A stretch of 62,462 bases of DNA from an uncultured Erythrobacteraceae bacterium (GTDB lineage Bacteria > Pseudomonadota > Alphaproteobacteria > Sphingomonadales > Sphingomonadaceae): positions 1-62,462 of the forward strand of contig CAMLQG010000008.1 in NCBI GenBank assembly GCA_946482075.1, given 5' to 3'. Under the pieces are notes generated by a model. The model made no database searches. It was not told where the DNA came from and saw only the letters and a list, made by a program, of their open reading frames with translations. The position numbers and the translations under genes were made by a program. Below, in pieces: positions 36,040 through 42,853 of this stretch (position 1 is the stretch's first letter; every line of letters starts with the position of its first letter).

Positions 36040-36957
36040 TTAATCCTTGGTTTGGATTCGTGCGTCGCTATAGCCCGCCGCCTTCACCTTGGCGAGCGAG
36101 GCCTGAGCTTCCGCGCGCGTGGCGAAAGGTCCGGTGCGGACGATGTGGAACGATCCGCGCTTGCTCACCTCGCCGCCCAGCGCCTTGGCCGCGCGCTGGG
36201 CATTCGCTTCGCTGGAGAAGGCGCCGGCCTGGACGGCGAAGCCCTTGCCGGTGGCGATAGCCGGAGCAGCCGCTTCGGGCTTCGGTTCTTCCATTGATGC
36301 CGGTGCAGGTTCGGACGCCACTTCCGGCCTAGGCTTTGTTGCGGCTTTCTTCTTGGCCTTCGGTTCGGGGATCGGGTTTTCCACCAGCCCCGGCGCGGCG
36401 GGCGAGACAGAAGCGGGAAGCCTGCGCTTGAGCACTTCCACGAGCGACATCGGCGTATCCATCCGTATCGGCGCACGTTCGCCCATGCGCAGCATGGCGC
36501 GTTCCTGCTCGGGCGGGTTCACGCGCCGCATGCGGATGGGGGTGTTCGCACGGGCTCCCAGCTGTTCCGCCGCTCCGGGCGAAAGCGCCAGCAACGCATT
36601 GCTGTCCATTGGTCCGCGCCGTTCGACCCGCACGAGGATGGTGCGTCCGGTTTCAAGCGAGGTCACTTCGACATAGCAGGGCAGCGGTAGCGTATGGTGA
36701 GAGGCGGAGATCGTCGTACCGCCGACAGGGTCGATGGCGACAACGCCCACTTGATCATAATTCAGCGTATCCGAAGGCGTATAGGCGATGCCCGCTACGT
36801 TGTAGGGTTCGCCGATCGTGATCGGATAATCCGCAGCCGCGCCCTGCGTCGGGGGCGAAGTGGCAGCGGATACGACCGCGCCCGCTCCGCCGCAGGCAAC
36901 CAGCGTGACCAACAGGCCAACGGCCAGGAAACGTTCACCGGGCAATCTCATCTGCAA
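36040..36957 (-). CDS. RlpA-like septal lipoprotein with SPOR domain
   Basis: This 305-residue lipoprotein has a lipobox (LVTLVACGG), a DPBB/RlpA-like domain (about 45-135) and a C-terminal SPOR domain (about 230-305, KGFAVQAGAFSSEANAQRAA). SPOR binds denuded glycan at the septum. In the DPBB part, the usual G-x-A-S-Y-Y-G and V-x-V-N-D-R-G-P-F blocks are altered: the latter reads VRVERRGPMD, so the conserved Asp is replaced by Arg. This suggests a scaffold rather than an active lytic transglycosylase. The middle region is Pro/Ala/Lys-rich. It overlaps the MltB-like gene by 23 bases. Confidence 0.82.
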   Translation of the reverse strand: MQMRLPGERFLAVGLLVTLVACGGAGAVVSAATSPPTQGAAADYPITIGEPYNVAGIAYTPSDTLNYDQVGVVAIDPVGGTTISASHHTLPLPCYVEVTSLETGRTILVRVERRGPMDSNALLALSPGAAEQLGARANTPIRMRRVNPPEQERAMLRMGERAPIRMDTPMSLVEVLKRRLPASVSPAAPGLVENPIPEPKAKKKAATKPRPEVASEPAPASMEEPKPEAAAPAIATGKGFAVQAGAFSSEANAQRAAKALGGEVSKRGSFHIVRTGPFATRAEAQASLAKVKAAGYSDARIQTKD

Positions 36958-37960
36958 GCAACCCCACCGAAAGCGCGTAATAGTTCGAGCAGTTATATTC
37001 GGTGATAACCCTATAATTCCCGGTTAAAAGGTAAGCCGGCTTTCCCGGACCGTCCGGTTCGAATAGCGAAACCAGCACGTCCTCCCCGATCGGAGCCTGG
37101 GCGATAACGCCGAGATTGCGCCATTCGCGCACCGTCTTCCAAGCGCTGTGCCGCACGTGGACGCGAGGGCAGACGGGCGAGTTAAGCCGGCCGTTAACTG
37201 CATCGCGATTGAAATTGCCCGGGACCGACGCCCGCACGCCCCAGGGCTGCCCCGCCCTCCATCCGGCATCGCGGAAATAGTTGGCGATGGAGGCCAACGC
37301 ATCCGCCCTGCTCGAGAAGATATTCGCTCGCCCATCGCCATCGCCATCGACGGCAAGGCGCAGATAGATCGAAGGCAGGAATTGCGGATAGCCGAAAGCG
37401 CCGGCCCAGCTTCCGACCAGCTGCGAGCGCGGATATCCCTTGTCCGCAACCTTGAGCAGCGCGATGAACTCATCTGCGAACAATTCGCGGCGGCGGCCTT
37501 CCCACGCCAGTGTCGCAAGCGATCGGGACAGGTCGAAATTGCCGGTATAGCTGCCGTAGTTGGTCTCATGACCGAAGATGGCGATCACGACCGGGGCGGG
37601 TACGCCATATTGAGCTTCGATGCGCCGGGCGAGCGGACCGAGCGAGGCATAGACTCGTCGCCCGCCCGATATACGCGCTGAATCGACATGGGTGGAGATG
37701 TAGGGCGCCATCGGTGGAAAGCCGGTGGCGATCGATGGCGTGCCGGGCTGTGCGCGATCGAGATCCACCACCCGCTGGTTGGGCGTCAGATCGTAGGTCA
37801 TCCGCCGGATCGTGTCCTCGCTGACTCCTTCAGACCGTGCGCGGGCAGTGAGAACCTGCAGATAGGAAGAGAAATCCCTATCCTGTGCGGTTGCGCTGGT
37901 GGTCGGCAGGGAAAGGCCAAGCGCGGCGATTGTCGCCAGGAACGTTTTTCGGCTGATCAT
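36935..37960 (-). CDS. Lytic murein transglycosylase (MltB family)
   Basis: This protein of about 341 residues has a signal peptide (MISRKTFLATIAALGLSLP..., cleavage near ATA-QD). The catalytic Glu lies in IAIFGHETNYGSYTG and is followed by YPRSQLVGSWAGAFGYPQFL, typical of the soluble MltB/SltB type. It cleaves peptidoglycan to 1,6-anhydro-muropeptides. The C-terminal SLT-like region ends NYYALSVGLLADEIA. I chose the ATG at 37960 because it starts directly with a signal peptide; a frame from 37996 adds a Cys-rich leader. It lies directly upstream of, and overlaps, the RlpA-like gene. Confidence 0.92.
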   Translation of the reverse strand: MISRKTFLATIAALGLSLPTTSATAQDRDFSSYLQVLTARARSEGVSEDTIRRMTYDLTPNQRVVDLDRAQPGTPSIATGFPPMAPYISTHVDSARISGGRRVYASLGPLARRIEAQYGVPAPVVIAIFGHETNYGSYTGNFDLSRSLATLAWEGRRRELFADEFIALLKVADKGYPRSQLVGSWAGAFGYPQFLPSIYLRLAVDGDGDGRANIFSSRADALASIANYFRDAGWRAGQPWGVRASVPGNFNRDAVNGRLNSPVCPRVHVRHSAWKTVREWRNLGVIAQAPIGEDVLVSLFEPDGPGKPAYLLTGNYRVITEYNCSNYYALSVGLLADEIAR

Positions 37961-38076
37961 GCACCGATCATGGCACGGGGGCGCCGTGCAATCCAAGCCC
38001 CGTCGCGACGGAAGGGCGCAAACCGATCACGGATGGGTGACAAACCGCCGTAACGCGGCTAGCCGAGGCGCTCAGC

Positions 38077-38166
38077 GGACAGGTGGCCGAGCGGTTTAAG
38101 GCACCGGTCTTGAAAACCGGCGTGGGTGCAAGCTCACCGTGGGTTCGAATCCCACCCTGTCCGCCA
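38077..38166 (+). tRNA. tRNA-Ser (anticodon UGA)
   Basis: This 90-base tRNA has acceptor stem GGACAGG paired with CCTGTCC, discriminator G and an encoded CCA. The D arm is GGCCGAGCGGTTTAAGGC, the anticodon loop is CTTGAAA with anticodon TGA, a long class II variable arm (GTGGGTGCAAGCTCAC) is present, and the T arm contains GGTTCGAATCC. All stems pair. The last 19 bases of the gene are repeated at 38917-38936, marking an integration site. Confidence 0.98.
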
Positions 38167-38167
38167 A
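38148..38167. repeat. attL-like core (tRNA-Ser 3' end)
   Basis: This 20-base sequence, AATCCCACCCTGTCCGCCAA, covers the tRNA T-arm/acceptor 3' half plus CCA. It is identical to 38917-38936. Confidence 0.8.
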
Positions 38168-38225
38168 ACCTACGGCGAGCGATAACTGGCCGAAGTTCGG
38201 CCGGTTTCTGGCGGGCGAGGTAAAG

Positions 38226-38386
38226 CGGGCGGCGTCCGTGAAGCGGCCCGCGATCTTGGAGTTCCCCGCTCGACGTTACAGCAGTCCGTCAAGATCGCCT
38301 CCCTCTCCCCGGAAGCCAAGGTCGCCGCGAAAGCGGCGGGCGTGGACGGCAATCAATCTGCGCTGCTCAAGGCCACCGAATGTTGA
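38226..38386 (+). pseudogene. ParB-like protein fragment (C-terminal HTH part)
   Basis: Reading in the frame that ends with TGA at 38384, the sequence encodes VREAARDLGVPRSTLQQSVK, then IASLSPEAKVAAKAAGVDG and NQSALLKATE. This resembles the helix-turn-helix and following segment of ParB-like plasmid/phage proteins (pattern A-x-x-x-A-G-x-x-x-N-Q-S-A-L-L). No start codon with a ribosome site and no N-terminal ParB nuclease-like domain are present, so it is read as a truncated remnant inside the tRNA-Ser island. Recognition rests on pattern memory only. Confidence 0.45.
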
Positions 38387-38744
38387 TAATGATCTCTATG
38401 ACCTTCGGATGATCGATATTCGGGCTACCATCTTTGTTTAGCAGACCGTTCGAGATCAATCGCCTCAAGGTCTTCTTCATCTGAGGAGATCGCATCTGTC
38501 GCTTTGTGAAGCCGAGGGCAGTCAGCAAGTCTTCTTGCGATAGCACATCGCGACGTTCCGCATGTCGAACGGCTTTCATTGCCTTCACCCATACGCTCGT
38601 AGCCTTGGGGTTGGTTGGAGCCTTTCGTTTCGCCTTCCCCTTCAAGGAAGGCCTGTCGCGTGCCAATACGCGATCCTGTCGCTGCACCCGCGCAGGATCA
38701 GGTTCATAGTGGCCGCCCTTTGTGTGATCCAACCTTCTAGCCAT
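38367..38744 (-). CDS. Hypothetical basic protein in the tRNA-Ser island
   Basis: This 125-residue ORF begins with a very basic region (KGKAKRKAPTNPK, about residues 35-47). The second half (VLSQEDLLTALGFTKRQM, KKTLRRLISNGLLNKDGSP) looks like a small winged-helix-type fold, with RRLISNGLL as a candidate recognition helix and wing. A G-rich stretch precedes the ATG. It lies wholly inside the att-bounded segment and overlaps the end of the ParB-like remnant. I do not recognise a family. A role in DNA binding is a guess from composition. Confidence 0.5.
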   Translation of the reverse strand: MARRLDHTKGGHYEPDPARVQRQDRVLARDRPSLKGKAKRKAPTNPKATSVWVKAMKAVRHAERRDVLSQEDLLTALGFTKRQMRSPQMKKTLRRLISNGLLNKDGSPNIDHPKVIEIIINIRWP

Positions 38745-38916
38745 CGAAGCCCCCCACCCTCTTCTAGCCTGCCCTCACTTCGTATTCGCTAACAGCGCCT
38801 CTCATCCGTCGCGAGTGCGCAACATTCGCGCAACTCATTGCGCAACATTGCTTCATTCATCGCATCAAAAACTGCGCCAGCGTCAAGAGCTTAGACGCGA
38901 CCAAATTTTCGGGGAT

Positions 38917-38936
38917 AATCCCACCCTGTCCGCCAA
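38917..38936. repeat. attR-like core (tRNA-Ser 3' end duplicate)
   Basis: This is an exact 20-base copy of the tRNA-Ser 3' terminus (38148-38167), located outside any tRNA gene. It marks the right boundary of the inserted segment. Confidence 0.8.
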
Positions 38937-38953
38937 CTCCCCGCCGGGTCGAT

Positions 38954-39127
38954 TCAATCCGATGCCGCTGGCGGATTCTTCTGCGGGTTGGTCCAGCGGC
39001 CATCCGGCGTACTGGCGGTTCCGGTGACATTGCGCGAATCCCGCGGTTCGTATTCGCTGTCATGTTCCGATCGGTGACCCGTCTTTACGGGGCGCGGCTT
39101 CGTCTTTTCGTCACGTCGATCATTCAT
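38954..39127 (-). CDS. Hypothetical small charged protein (doubtful)
   Basis: This 57-residue ORF (starting MNDRRDEKTKPRPVKTGHRS and ending NPPAASD) is highly charged and lacks hydrophobic segments. It lies just outside the right att copy, upstream of an EF-hand gene on the same strand. No clear ribosome site precedes the ATG. It is listed because its composition is protein-like and the region is otherwise empty, but it may be non-coding. Confidence 0.3.
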   Translation of the reverse strand: MNDRRDEKTKPRPVKTGHRSEHDSEYEPRDSRNVTGTASTPDGRWTNPQKNPPAASD

Positions 39128-39180
39128 TTCGAATGCCCAGAAAGGGAGCGCGCCAAGGCAGGACCGGCGCGCTCGTTTCA

Positions 39181-39534
39181 TCAGCCCGCTTTCTTGGCAG
39201 CGGCCATTTCGGCTGTGGACAGCGAGCCATTGCCGTCCTTGTCGGCTGCGGCAAACCAGGCAGCCTTCTTGGCCTGGAATTCCGCGGCAGAGATCTGGCC
39301 ATCACCGTCGGTATCGGCGGCCTTCATCTTCGCGGCCTTTTCGCCCAGTTCTGCGGGTGAGAGCTGGCCATTTCCGTCCTTATCCATCTCTTTCCATATT
39401 GCGGCCACACCCGCATCATGTTCGGCCTTGGTTACCTGACCATCTCCATCGGCGTCGGGATTGTGACCCCGATGGGCCATGGCAGGTGCGGTTACGGCAA
39501 GCGCAGCGACAGCGCCCAATAGTGCAAGCTTCAT
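39181..39534 (-). CDS. EF-hand protein, secreted
   Basis: This 117-residue protein has a signal peptide (MKLALLGAVAALAVTAPAMA-HR) and four EF-hand loops: DADGDGQVTKAE, DKDGNGQLSPAE, DTDGDGQISAAE and DKDGNGSLSTAE. All coordinating positions are kept, so calcium binding in the periplasm is likely. The ATG at 39534 has AAGGAG 8 bases upstream; the frame extends into the GDT1 gene region but without a sensible start. It is similar in type to, but not a copy of, the protein at 5809-6270. Confidence 0.9.
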   Translation of the reverse strand: MKLALLGAVAALAVTAPAMAHRGHNPDADGDGQVTKAEHDAGVAAIWKEMDKDGNGQLSPAELGEKAAKMKAADTDGDGQISAAEFQAKKAAWFAAADKDGNGSLSTAEMAAAKKAG

Positions 39535-39620
39535 CGGTCCTCTCCTTGGTAGTGCCAAGCCAACGGACCAGACTGTCGTGCTTTCCCATCCTACGCCCGG
39601 AGGTGGGGAAAACGCGATCG

Positions 39621-40190
39621 TCAGAGCGTGCCGGCGGTCTGCAGCAGGAGCCAGATGCCGAGTGCCAGGAAGAGCAGCGCCGCGACGATCCGCACGGACT
39701 TGAGCGGCACGCGCTTGATCAATTCGTTGCCCAGGAACACGGCCGGCACGTTCGCGATCATCATACCGAGCGTCGTGCCGCCGGTCACCGCGATCACGTT
39801 CTGGAACTGCGCGCCGAGCGCGATGGTGGCGATCTGGGTCTTGTCGCCCATCTCGACGAGGAAGAAGGCGATGAGAGTGGTGAAGAAAGCGCCGAAACGG
39901 GCGGGCTTTTCGGTTTCCTCCTCGAATTTGTCGGGGATCAGCGTCCACCCCGCCATCAGAATGAAAGAGGCTGCGATCAGGTAGCGGAACCATGGCCCGT
40001 CAAGCAGATAGGCGATCCGTTCGCCGGCCAGCGCCGCCAGGAAGTGATTGGCCAGCGTCGCGGCGAGGATGCCGAGAATGATCGGCATGGGGCGCCTGAA
40101 GCGGGTCGCGAGGACGATCGCGAGCAACTGGGTCTTGTCGCCGATCTCGGCGAGCGCGACCACGGCAGTGGATGTGAGCAAGGCTTCCAA
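39621..40190 (-). CDS. GDT1/UPF0016 family manganese (cation) transporter
   Basis: This 189-residue membrane protein has two repeated units with the family signature E-x-G-D-K-T: ALAEIGDKTQLLA and FLVEMGDKTQIAT, plus about six helices. The family (yeast Gdt1, TMEM165, bacterial MneA) exports Mn2+ or exchanges Ca2+/Mn2+. I chose the TTG at 40190, with GGAG 7 bases upstream, because the sequence further upstream is occupied by a manganese riboswitch; extended in-frame starts (up to 40325) would be translations of that RNA. The riboswitch supports a manganese-export role. Confidence 0.92.
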   Translation of the reverse strand: MEALLTSTAVVALAEIGDKTQLLAIVLATRFRRPMPIILGILAATLANHFLAALAGERIAYLLDGPWFRYLIAASFILMAGWTLIPDKFEEETEKPARFGAFFTTLIAFFLVEMGDKTQIATIALGAQFQNVIAVTGGTTLGMMIANVPAVFLGNELIKRVPLKSVRIVAALLFLALGIWLLLQTAGTL

Positions 40191-40234
40191 AAGATATCTC
40201 CGGGCCGGGCGCAGGACGAACAACGACATCGCGC

Positions 40235-40375
40235 ATCCTGCCCGGCCGGGGCGGAGGCGCAATGCCATTGGTCTCGCCCGAGCGGTTGCCCGCCCTCCCC
40301 GCGCCATGACCTCTCGGTCAAGCATGTTGACGCGTGGGACCGCCGATCGGCGGCTAGCTACTCCCCAGATGACTT
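40235..40375 (-). ncRNA. yybP-ykoY manganese riboswitch
   Basis: On the minus strand the conserved GGGGAGTAG (40358-40366) is followed by a palindromic stem CCGCCGATCGGCGG, then GTCAACAT (40324-40331). Next come TTGACCGAGAGGTCA, CGGGCAACCG and GGCGAGACCAATGGCATTGC. These are the hallmark boxes of the yybP-ykoY Mn2+-sensing riboswitch, and the downstream gene is a GDT1-type transporter, its classic target. High manganese is expected to turn the gene on. Exact 3' limits are approximate. Confidence 0.85.
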
Positions 40376-40481
40376 CCCTGCCCTAGAGAAGCCCGGTGGG
40401 CATGGCAAGCGGCAGCAGTGGACGTGCCGATTGACTTGGGAGTCAAGCCGCCGCAGCGTGAGGCGGACAAGAGGAGAGGAT

Positions 40482-40901
40482 ATGATCGACAGTGAGACCG
40501 CGATCGATCGCGGGCAGTGGTGGTGGCATTTCGTGCAGGGCGATCTCGATGCGGTGAAAGCGCGGCTTGCGCCGGACGTGCTGCGGATCGGGCCGCGCAG
40601 CCGCGACGGCAACCACAGGCAGCACGGACGCGACGATTATATCGATTATATGCGCGACCTGCTCGACACGATGCCCCGCCTTGCGGAAAGCGTGCAGCAT
40701 GCGGTGGTCCCGTCGCCCGACGGGCGCACCGTTTTCATCCATCTGACCGAACGCGATTCCCTCGAACCCTATTCGCGTGAGAAGGTGATCGATGTCAGCT
40801 GCATCATCATGTGCACGCTGAACGACGACACGCTGGTCCAGGAGATCGACATCTACTGGAAGGAACCGGAGATCGACTATGAATGGTCCGGGACGTCCTG
40901 A
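40482..40901 (+). CDS. SnoaL/NTF2-like protein
   Basis: This 139-residue protein has an NTF2-like alpha/beta-cone pattern: an early helix with WWWHFVQGDLDAVKARLAPD, a mid-sheet of TVFIHLTERDSLEP, and the ending VQEIDIYWKEPEIDYEW. The family contains small isomerases, dehydratases and binding proteins. GAGGAGAGG precedes the ATG. It faces a second NTF2-fold gene convergently (12 bases apart) and may belong functionally with the SMP-30/EthD cluster. Substrate is unknown. Confidence 0.75.
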   Translation: MIDSETAIDRGQWWWHFVQGDLDAVKARLAPDVLRIGPRSRDGNHRQHGRDDYIDYMRDLLDTMPRLAESVQHAVVPSPDGRTVFIHLTERDSLEPYSREKVIDVSCIIMCTLNDDTLVQEIDIYWKEPEIDYEWSGTS

Positions 40902-40913
40902 CGCCCCGACTGC

Positions 40914-41417
40914 TCAATTCTCTGGCATTTGCGGGTAGTCGCCATCGGCCCGGATGCGAGTCAGGCGCACCCGGCTGATCAGCCACCTTCCGTCGTCGGC
41001 CGGCCTGTATTCCTCGTGATAATGGCCGTAGCCCTTGAGGGCGCGCCGGCCGTCATCGATGTAGTCGAACAGCGGCCAGATCGCGGTGGCGTGATCGGGC
41101 GAATGGACTTCGATGATCGGCGCGTGGCCGTGATGTACCGTCAGCCAGCTTTCGACGACATTGCGGATGAAACCGGCGATGTTCTTCGCGCCCACCGTCA
41201 CCGCGGGGTCACCCGCCGCGATCGAGTCCTCGATCGGCGGCAGCGGATCGAGCTTGCCGCCCTGGCCGAACGCGAATTCCTCGCGCATGTCGAAGATCGC
41301 ATCGTCGGTGAAGACGGTGGCCAGCCGGTCCCAATCCTTCATGTCCATGGCGTACCAGTAGGTCGCCTTGACGTTGCGGATCGCTTCGGCCGCCGCGAGC
41401 CGTTCAATCATATCCAT
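40914..41417 (-). CDS. SnoaL-like (NTF2-fold) protein
   Basis: This 167-residue protein shows the SnoaL_4-type pattern: AEAIRNVKATYWYAMDMKDW with ATVFTDDAIFDM, later HHGHAPIIEVHSPDHATAIW with catalytic-like His and Asp, and HYHEEYRPADDGRWLISRVR. Members include dehydratases of steroid, aromatic and gamma-HCH (LinA-like) pathways. It is the last gene of a leftward cluster after SMP-30 and EthD proteins, with 11 bases between it and SMP-30, which suggests a joint catabolic function. Confidence 0.85.
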   Translation of the reverse strand: MDMIERLAAAEAIRNVKATYWYAMDMKDWDRLATVFTDDAIFDMREEFAFGQGGKLDPLPPIEDSIAAGDPAVTVGAKNIAGFIRNVVESWLTVHHGHAPIIEVHSPDHATAIWPLFDYIDDGRRALKGYGHYHEEYRPADDGRWLISRVRLTRIRADGDYPQMPEN

Positions 41418-41428
41418 CTATCATATCC

Positions 41429-42340
41429 TCAGATATTGAACGGCAGGCGCAGGCCCGGTGCGGGCCAGCGGGTGCGCAGCAGACGGTCCGTGGTCGATGC
41501 CGTGATATAGGCCGTCTGCATGTCCTTGCCGCCGAAGGCGATATTGGTGGTCAGCATGTCCGGCACGATCACGCGTTCCACATTTCCGGTCCTCGGATCG
41601 ACGCGGGCGATGCCGGAATCCTCCATCACCACGGCCTGGGCAATCGTCCCGTCAGCCTCCATCGCCAGCGAATCCAGGAACTGCCGGCGCGGGAAACAGG
41701 CGATGATCTCGCCCGCGCCCAGGCCCTGTGCCGCCTGATCGGGATCGGCGGGAAATGCGAGAACCCAGCGCGTGAAGGACGCTCCGACATAGACCGTCTT
41801 TTCGTCGGGCGAGAGACCTACGCCGTTCAGCCCGAGATGGCCCACCACGCGCTTGATCGAGCTGCCGTCCGTCCTGGCGTAATAGAGCCCGCCATGGAGC
41901 TCGTGCGCCTCCAGCGTCTTGCCGAGATCGGTGAACCAGAAGCCGCCCTCGCTGTCGAATACGATGTCGTTGGGGCCGGCGAGCTGGACGCCATCGCAGC
42001 TATCGTAGAGGCGCTCCACCCTGCCGGTCGACGGATCGATCCGGTCGATCGAGCCGGTGCGGTAATTCTTCGCCGTGCCTGTGGGGAAGTTGGTCTCCAC
42101 CGTCACTTCGTCGGGCCAGGAGAAACCGCCATTGTTGCAGCAGTAGATAGCGCCGTCGGGCCCGATCGCCAGGCCGTTGGGCGCGCCGTCGATTTCCGCG
42201 ATCACCTGCAGGCTGCCATCGGGTTTCACGCGGGTCACGCGTTCCGCCCGGACTTCCACCACCAGTACCGAGCCATCGTCGCAGGCGACGGGGCCTTCGG
42301 GAAACGCAAGCCCCTCGGCCATCACTTCGAAATCGGCCAT
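41429..42340 (-). CDS. SMP-30/gluconolactonase/LRE family protein
   Basis: This 303-residue six-bladed propeller protein has LAFPEGPVACDDGSVLVVEV (metal-ligand Glu), DGAPNGLAIGPDGAIYCCNN, AGPNDIVFDSEGGFWFTD (Asn/Asp ligands) and GLNGVGLSPDEKTVYVG, all typical of Ca/Zn-dependent lactonases. It probably opens a lactone or ester intermediate. I chose the ATG at 42340 because the protein there aligns with family starts; a longer open frame runs into the EthD gene. It sits between the EthD and SnoaL genes in one leftward operon. Confidence 0.9.
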   Translation of the reverse strand: MADFEVMAEGLAFPEGPVACDDGSVLVVEVRAERVTRVKPDGSLQVIAEIDGAPNGLAIGPDGAIYCCNNGGFSWPDEVTVETNFPTGTAKNYRTGSIDRIDPSTGRVERLYDSCDGVQLAGPNDIVFDSEGGFWFTDLGKTLEAHELHGGLYYARTDGSSIKRVVGHLGLNGVGLSPDEKTVYVGASFTRWVLAFPADPDQAAQGLGAGEIIACFPRRQFLDSLAMEADGTIAQAVVMEDSGIARVDPRTGNVERVIVPDMLTTNIAFGGKDMQTAYITASTTDRLLRTRWPAPGLRLPFNI

Positions 42341-42366
42341 CCTCTTGTCCCTTCTCTTTATGTTTC

Positions 42367-42744
42367 TCAGACCAGCGCGGGCGTTGAGACTTCCTCGGTC
42401 GTGAAGACGATCTTCTGCGTGCGGTCGAGCCAGCGTTCCTCGTCCTCGATGAATTCCTGGAATATCTCCGGCGTGCTGGCGATGCGCTGCATCTCGGCCA
42501 GATCCTCCGCGTTGCGCAGCGTGATCGTAGTGATCGCGTCGAACATCGTTTCTGCCCACGGATCGCGCTGGGACGACGTGTTACCCGCATGGGCGCCCTG
42601 CGCGATCGTGTAGTTGCGCAGGTAGCGGACATAGAGATGGCCGAGATGCTTCATCGCCAGTTCGGCATGATTCTCGTAGCCCTTGCGGAAATCGTCCTTC
42701 GACGTGCCCGGCTTGCGCTTCAGCAAAAGGGTGATGTTGATCAT
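42367..42744 (-). CDS. EthD-domain protein
   Basis: This 125-residue ferredoxin-like (dimeric alpha/beta barrel) protein starts MINITLLLKRKPGTSKDDFR with YENHAELAMKHLG, which matches the EthD domain pattern (K-R-x-x-x-x-x-x-x-F-x-x-x-W/Y-E-x-H). EthD proteins are needed in several ether and aromatic degradation systems and may be small oxygenases or carriers. GGGAGAG precedes the ATG. It is the first gene of the leftward EthD-SMP30-SnoaL set. Confidence 0.8.
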   Translation of the reverse strand: MINITLLLKRKPGTSKDDFRKGYENHAELAMKHLGHLYVRYLRNYTIAQGAHAGNTSSQRDPWAETMFDAITTITLRNAEDLAEMQRIASTPEIFQEFIEDEERWLDRTQKIVFTTEEVSTPALV

Positions 42745-42853
42745 GTGAGCTCTCCCGTTCGGCTTTCGGCAGCCGTTGGCAGGGAGGCTAACTCGCCTGC
42801 ATTACAGGCGCAAGGCGGGTGGGAAGCACTTCACTTTCAGCCAAGCGAACGCA

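Larger units (their letters stand above)
38148..38936. mobile_element. Small integrative-element remnant at tRNA-Ser
   Basis: About 0.77 kb is enclosed by a 20-bp direct repeat whose left copy is the tRNA-Ser 3' end. Inside are a truncated ParB-like reading frame on the plus strand and a 125-residue ORF of unknown function on the minus strand. No integrase gene is present, so this is either a decayed island or a satellite moved in trans. Confidence 0.65.

Noticed and set aside
38139..38441. An ORF starting inside the tRNA-Ser gene
   Set aside because: The start lies within the tRNA and the sequence is low-complexity Arg/Pro/Ser; a different frame in this stretch carries the ParB-like similarity.
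38857..39063. A 68-codon Arg-rich ORF across the right att copy
   Set aside because: It spans the att repeat, has no ribosome site and its composition is that of a shadow frame.
40191..40325. N-terminal extension of the GDT1 transporter
   Set aside because: This DNA is the 3' part of the manganese riboswitch, and family members start at the (M)EALLTST segment.
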